From contig JAABSN010000124.1 of the NCBI GenBank assembly GCA_011390385.1, positions 1 through 9,647 on the forward strand: a DNA stretch of 9,647 nucleotides, in the 5' to 3' direction. The stretch is from Thioalkalivibrio nitratireducens. GTDB taxonomy: Bacteria > Pseudomonadota > Gammaproteobacteria > Ectothiorhodospirales > Ectothiorhodospiraceae. A program made the position numbers and the translations under genes. Positions 5,434-9,647 of the stretch are shown piece by piece. The notes under the pieces are model-generated. The model saw nothing but the letters and a program-made list of their open reading frames with translations, had not been told where the DNA came from and searched no databases. The first letter of the stretch is position 1; each line of letters opens with the position of its first letter.

Positions 5434-8400
5434 ATGAAACGTTGTCCACGGTGTCGGAGAGAAACGGAATTGACCGGCTGGAACATCAGGATCCAGGCCA
5501 GGCGGATGTGCCGATGGCTTGTCGGGGCATGGTTGCTGACCCTGTGCGTCGGAGCTGCGGTTTCGGCGGACCCGCCCGCTGCTCCAAAGGGCATTCTGAC
5601 CCCGGACGAAATGTGGTCCGTGGGCAACCAGTATGGCCGGGTGCAGGCCGAATGGAACGCCGAGCTCGATCGCCACGAGGCTCGGATCCGGGAAATCGAG
5701 TCCTCCCATCTGTCCCGCAGCCAGAAGGATTTCCTTCAGCAACGCGAGGTACGTCTGCATCGCGCCGAGTCGCAGCGCGTGGCTCGTCTGCGGCACCAGG
5801 TTCAGGACGTGCTCATCACCGAGGCCAATGCCCGCGCTTCCAGAAGCGCCAGCGCCACCCGAAGCCGGATCGAGGCCTCGGCCGGCACTGCCATCGATGA
5901 CCCGGCGCACCGGGGCATGTACGGGGATCTGGATGCACAGGGGGGGGTGCGCTCGGTGGAAGCGCTGGAGGCGACTTTCTACGACATGGGGCTGGACCGG
6001 CATATCAGCCTGAACAAGACGCCCGGAACCCTGGAGTTCGGCGACGGTTTCGAAATGACGGTGCACAAGACCGGCCTGGATGCCCCGGCTGGCAGCCAGT
6101 TCGCAGAGATCCGCGACGCCGTCGATGCGCGCAATCACGAAGTGTACCTGTCCGAGCGGATGCGCAATCGCGCGGCGGGTACCAAGCAGGTCGGTACCGA
6201 TTTCGTCGAGGTCCAGGATCACCTCAAGAAGGCAGGCGAGGGCCTCGCGTCCGGCAACCAGCAGCTGGTGGATGATCCGGCGCGGATGCAGGCGATGGCC
6301 AAGGGGACGACGAAAACGCTGCAGATCGGCGATGTGCCGGATGCCGAGTGGAATGCCGAGTTGGCGGCGATCATGCGGCGGCACGGCATCGAGGGTTCAC
6401 CGGAAGCTTTTCGGCAGCGCCTTCAGTCGATCAAGGAAGGCCGGATCGTGGTCACCGACCCGGTGGAGGCCGGGCGTATCCGGGATGCGGCGAGCGAGGT
6501 TTTCGTCCGGGCCGAGCGCCAGGCCTATCAGCGCGCACAAGCCGAAATCGAGGCCAGGAGTGCCGAGATCGACCGCATCCGGGACAATGTCCGCAAGGTC
6601 GATGCGATGAGTGACCGGCCCGATACACGCGCCCGGCGCGAGGCGCTCAAGAAATCGCTGCAGGCGCGTGAAAAGGCCCTGCGTGAGGAACTCATCGATT
6701 CGCGAAGCAAGATGCGCGCCTCTGCCGAGGCCAATGCCGAGCTCGAGCCGTCCCGTGTCCGTCCGGAAGCCGAAGGCGGCGCGGGGCGGACGCCGGCTGA
6801 CGCCGACACCGGACGGCCGATTGCCAGCGATGGGGATACGCGTCCCCGCCCCCCGGGCGATACCGATTCGCGACGGCCGCTGCCCAGCGATGGCGACACG
6901 CGTCCGCGACCTCCGGGCGATACCGAACCCGGTCGGGCGCGCCCGACGGACACCGATTCGCGTCCGCGCGTCCCGGGTTCCCGGGATGCACCATCCGCCG
7001 CGAGCGCCGCCCAGCGGGTGAAAAGCGGCGCAGCCAAAGCCTACGAGGCTTTCGGCGTTGTGACCGATATGGCCGATATCGGCAATGCCGCCCGCAAGCT
7101 CGAAGCCTACATGGAGGGTGAAGCGACGGCCGGGGAAGTGATCCGCGAGGCCCTGAACGTGCCGCCACTGTCGCCGGTCGGCTCGGTGGTGGGTACGGTG
7201 GAAGTGACCGGTCAGCGTGTTGGTGATTATCTCAAGCTGCAGCAGGAGCTGAAAAAGGCTAACGAGACCAATCTCGAAGCCTACCTGAATGCCTGGGCCC
7301 TGCAGTTTCGCAAGACCGGCATGAGCACCGAGGAGGTCCGAAACTACGTGGCCGCCGCAGTGGAGGCCGGCAATCTGGACGTGCTCGAGGCCCGGGCGGC
7401 GCGCCTGCGGGCCGAAGGACACGAATTCGTATCACCGGTGCTGATCGTCGAGGAAGGCCCCGGTCCCGATGGCGGCAACTGGTACTGGTGGGAGAACACC
7501 AAGGAACTGGGTTATGGCATGGCCAGGTCGACCAGGGAGGGGGTCGAGTATATCGTCACGGCCCCGGGCCGGACGGTGGCAGCCCTGGGCGAGCGTGAGC
7601 TGGTCGAGGCCATGATGGCCTATCGCAGCGCAACCGAGGAATCGGACATGCGCACCCGCATGTTTCGTGCGCTGCGTGCGGCGGGGATCGAACGTGAACG
7701 CGCGCTGAAGGGGGTCAATGAGGGGGGAGCAACCCTGCGCAGCCTGACCCGGGAGGTACGCGAGAATCTCGAACAGGCTCGACTGGAGGCCGAGCGTGTC
7801 GAGGCGGAGCGAAAACGGTTGCAGGACAGGGTCGAGGCGGTGGTCGCGCGGATCAATCGACTCTGGTGGATGGATCTGTCCCTGAACACCACACCGCCGA
7901 CGCCGGTTCCGATCCCGCACGGCACCGACCCGGACGCGATGATCGACATCGAGGTGCGCCTGGTCGGCGGCTTCGACGAGGCCGTCTCGCGAATCGAGCG
8001 CGAACTTGCTGCAATCACCGGTCAGCAGCCAGTCATTCGGACGCAGGCGTCGATTTCCCTGGCCACTGCGAAGCCTGCCGACCGGGAAACATGGCAGGTG
8101 CAGTTGCCTGCAAGGCAGGATGTCTATCCCCTGGCGGTGAACCTCTCCGTGGAAATTTCCGGATTGCCCGACGCGTTTTCCGGACTGCACCGAACGATCC
8201 GGCGAACGGTCGAGGGTGCCGTGATGATCAAGACTGCCGAAGAGCGCATCGCATTTGCAGAGGACCCCTACGAATTCGTCGACGGTGACTACGAGCCGAT
8301 TCATGCGATCGCCGAAAGCCTCGACCCGGAGGCGGCCTATTACTACTACTGGACCTTCCGTGATCAGGCCGGGATCACCGATGAGCCGGCCTGGAAGCTG

Positions 8401-9279
8401 CTTGCCACCCTCGATGACCCCAGCGAGCCGCAGCAATTTACCGCCACCGTCGCGCTGGCGGACCTGGCCAGCGGGATGCTGCTGGATGAGGCTTTCACGG
8501 TCATCGAGGTGACGCCCGGCGAGATCGGCGAGTCCACTCGCGAGATCGACGTGTTCGGCAACCGGGTCTACTGGACCAGTGCCACGCCGCTGGCCAACGA
8601 TCCGGGCGTCCGGCTCCCCGAGTCGCTGCTTCGCGTGACGCCCAGCATCGAGGGCATCGTGGGCGAGATTCGCACCGACTCGGCGGCATGGGATCGGCTG
8701 CAGGCCATGATTGATCCGAAACAGTCCGTCGATGCCCTGCTTCGGGCAACCATCCTCGAGCAGTTCGTGAGCATGGGTATCGAACCGGACGAAGCCATGG
8801 TGTCGAAGGCGTTGCAGACCGCCAAGGCATTTTCCGGCATGGCGAATGCCGGCGGTGAGATCGAAATGCCGGAAATGCTCGCCCATGGCCTGGTGAAAGC
8901 AGGGACGCCGATTCGTCTTCGCCTTGCCGTTTCCCTGCCGAGGCCACCGCGCATCCCCGTGACCTTCGGGACAGAGGATGATGCGGTGGCCCTCGATGTT
9001 CAGGTCCGCCTGCGTGAATGGGTGCTGTCCACGGGGTTCGCCCAGAGCGATCCGGTCTCGGGCAACAATGCTGCCGCCACGCTCGAATGGACTCCCGAAC
9101 CCGGCGACGGGCGGGAATCCGTGGCGGTTAACCTGCTGCTGTTCTTCGACCTCGATTTCTACCATCGCGGTAGCGACGAACTCTGGACCGAGGACGGCAT
9201 GCCGCTGCGCTATGAAAATTTCTCGACCCACTTTCCGGTCGGGATGTATTTTCTGCCGGTCGAGGAGTCGCCGCGATGA
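5434..9279 (+). CDS. Large exported coiled-coil protein of unknown family
   Basis: I do not recognise this 1281-residue protein. A signal peptide is likely: hydrophobic 29-43, then AVSA before Asp46. It is preceded by an unusually long polar stretch with a CPRC motif. Ala/Arg/Glu-rich predicted coiled coil covers about 66-148, then a compact segment (150-345) with YGDLDAQGG at 163-171 and TLEFGDGFEMTVHKTG further on. More coiled coil follows (350-445), then three 20-residue Pro/Arg/Asp repeats (458-517), a helical Ala-rich part (518-765), an aromatic WYWW at 683-686, a coil (770-808) and a beta-rich region to the end (813-1281) with YYYYW at 969-973. ATG 5434 has GAGG (5425-5428) at 5-base spacing. 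ATG 5506 would give a tighter signal peptide but lacks a spaced Shine-Dalgarno; TTG 5362 seems too early. The stop overlaps the next gene, so they are coupled. It is probably periplasmic or surface located; function unknown. Confidence 0.85.
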   Translation: MKRCPRCRRETELTGWNIRIQARRMCRWLVGAWLLTLCVGAAVSADPPAAPKGILTPDEMWSVGNQYGRVQAEWNAELDRHEARIREIESSHLSRSQKDFLQQREVRLHRAESQRVARLRHQVQDVLITEANARASRSASATRSRIEASAGTAIDDPAHRGMYGDLDAQGGVRSVEALEATFYDMGLDRHISLNKTPGTLEFGDGFEMTVHKTGLDAPAGSQFAEIRDAVDARNHEVYLSERMRNRAAGTKQVGTDFVEVQDHLKKAGEGLASGNQQLVDDPARMQAMAKGTTKTLQIGDVPDAEWNAELAAIMRRHGIEGSPEAFRQRLQSIKEGRIVVTDPVEAGRIRDAASEVFVRAERQAYQRAQAEIEARSAEIDRIRDNVRKVDAMSDRPDTRARREALKKSLQAREKALREELIDSRSKMRASAEANAELEPSRVRPEAEGGAGRTPADADTGRPIASDGDTRPRPPGDTDSRRPLPSDGDTRPRPPGDTEPGRARPTDTDSRPRVPGSRDAPSAASAAQRVKSGAAKAYEAFGVVTDMADIGNAARKLEAYMEGEATAGEVIREALNVPPLSPVGSVVGTVEVTGQRVGDYLKLQQELKKANETNLEAYLNAWALQFRKTGMSTEEVRNYVAAAVEAGNLDVLEARAARLRAEGHEFVSPVLIVEEGPGPDGGNWYWWENTKELGYGMARSTREGVEYIVTAPGRTVAALGERELVEAMMAYRSATEESDMRTRMFRALRAAGIERERALKGVNEGGATLRSLTREVRENLEQARLEAERVEAERKRLQDRVEAVVARINRLWWMDLSLNTTPPTPVPIPHGTDPDAMIDIEVRLVGGFDEAVSRIERELAAITGQQPVIRTQASISLATAKPADRETWQVQLPARQDVYPLAVNLSVEISGLPDAFSGLHRTIRRTVEGAVMIKTAEERIAFAEDPYEFVDGDYEPIHAIAESLDPEAAYYYYWTFRDQAGITDEPAWKLLATLDDPSEPQQFTATVALADLASGMLLDEAFTVIEVTPGEIGESTREIDVFGNRVYWTSATPLANDPGVRLPESLLRVTPSIEGIVGEIRTDSAAWDRLQAMIDPKQSVDALLRATILEQFVSMGIEPDEAMVSKALQTAKAFSGMANAGGEIEMPEMLAHGLVKAGTPIRLRLAVSLPRPPRIPVTFGTEDDAVALDVQVRLREWVLSTGFAQSDPVSGNNAAATLEWTPEPGDGRESVAVNLLLFFDLDFYHRGSDELWTEDGMPLRYENFSTHFPVGMYFLPVEESPR
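5940..5947 (+). repeat. G8 homopolymer inside the large gene
   Basis: Eight consecutive G bases span codons 169-172 of the large exported protein, at the 3' end of the YGDLDAQGG segment. A one-base slip would truncate the protein about 13% into its length. Whether it varies is unknown. Confidence 0.8.
6805..6984 (+). repeat. Three in-frame 60-base tandem repeats
   Basis: Units at 6805-6864, 6865-6924 and 6925-6984 have an exact 60-base period and encode 20 residues each (458-517 of the large protein). Units 1 and 2 share SDGDTRPRPPGDT; unit 3 is diverged but keeps the R-P/D spacing. The composition (Pro, Arg, Asp, Gly) indicates a disordered linker between the N-terminal and C-terminal halves. 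Confidence 0.85.
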
Positions 9280-9647
9280 CGCCGGTCCGGCGCCCGGTAT
9301 CGTTGATCCTGGCCGGCCTCGTCGCCTGCATGGCGGGCGCGGGAAACGGCTGGGCACGGGATGGCGCGACGCTTGCGGGGCTCCCCGAGGCATTCTCACG
9401 ACGTCCCGCCGAACTCATCGTGGACCCGGACGATTCTCCCGTCGATCATCGGGCGGTGACTGAAATCTGGGTCCGTGCCGAGCAGCCGGGGCGCCTGGAA
9501 TTGCTGGACGGCGCCGGACGGGTGCTCGCGCTTGACCGGGGCCCGCAGCCGGCCATCCTTTACGATTGGTCGCACGCAACCGAGGAGCCGGTGCCGGACA
9601 TCCCCTTCATCCTGCAGTTCCTGCCCGATCGCGCCGCAGCCGGGACC
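9276..9647 (+). CDS. Putative lipoprotein or exported protein, partial at window end
   Basis: The reading frame is open from ATG 9276 to the last base (124 codons, 3' end missing). ATG overlaps the TGA of the large gene (ATGA), and GAGGAG (9262-9267) lies 8 bases upstream, so translation is coupled. The N-terminus is a signal sequence: MTPVRR, then a hydrophobic stretch ending in LVAC at residues 15-18, which fits a lipobox with Cys18 as the lipidated residue. A type I cleavage after GWA (25-27) is the alternative. The mature part begins as Asp/Pro/Arg-rich sequence with a strand-like EIWVRAEQPGRLELLDGAG (64-82), suggesting a beta-sandwich; no family is recognised. It probably works with the large exported protein at the envelope. 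Confidence 0.8.
   Translation, partial: MTPVRRPVSLILAGLVACMAGAGNGWARDGATLAGLPEAFSRRPAELIVDPDDSPVDHRAVTEIWVRAEQPGRLELLDGAGRVLALDRGPQPAILYDWSHATEEPVPDIPFILQFLPDRAAAGT

Noticed and set aside
4936..6384. 482-codon minus-strand open frame across the kinase end and the gap
   Set aside because: It overlaps the kinase C-terminal catalytic motifs and the exported protein start in antisense; the composition is that of a shadow frame.
7432..9399. 655-codon minus-strand open frame
   Set aside because: Antisense to the end of the large exported protein gene and to the start of its partner. The + strand frame is longer and has a signal peptide, in-frame repeats and a coupled downstream gene, while this one has no domain signature.

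Overview
The window is GC-rich, compact and almost entirely coded on the + strand. It looks like a chromosomal segment of a high-GC proteobacterium, most likely a gammaproteobacterium. That guess rests on the gene families, the riboswitch type and the intergenic repeats; no rRNA or other phylogenetic marker is present.

Region 1 (1-1184) starts with about 410 bases without a convincing gene, holding two direct copies of a ~50-base imperfect repeat. Next comes a well-formed yybP-ykoY (Mn2+) riboswitch (about 426-602), then a 193-residue UPF0016/GDT1-family manganese exporter starting at GTG 603. The Shine-Dalgarno of the exporter lies in the foot of a strong hairpin, and a second, mutually exclusive hairpin sits just 5' of it. 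This is the layout expected for translational control. A third, inverted copy of the repeat overlaps the exporter stop codon.

Region 2 (1185-5131) has a ~390-base gap, then a membrane-anchored or secreted MsrA-MsrB fusion that repairs oxidised methionine, then an OmpR-type response regulator and its histidine kinase. Manganese export, methionine sulfoxide repair and an envelope sensor side by side suggest a metal/redox-stress neighbourhood. The regulatory link is inferred from position only.

Region 3 (5132-9647) has a ~300-base gap with several hairpins, then a 1281-residue exported protein of a family I do not recognise. It has coiled coils, a conserved-looking GDLD segment, three 20-residue Pro/Arg/Asp repeats and a beta-rich C-terminal half. 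Its stop codon overlaps (ATGA) the start of another exported protein, probably a lipoprotein, which runs off the window end. These two translationally coupled genes are the least explained part of the window and the best candidate for an undescribed envelope system. No tRNA, rRNA, CRISPR array, insertion sequence or transposase was seen.
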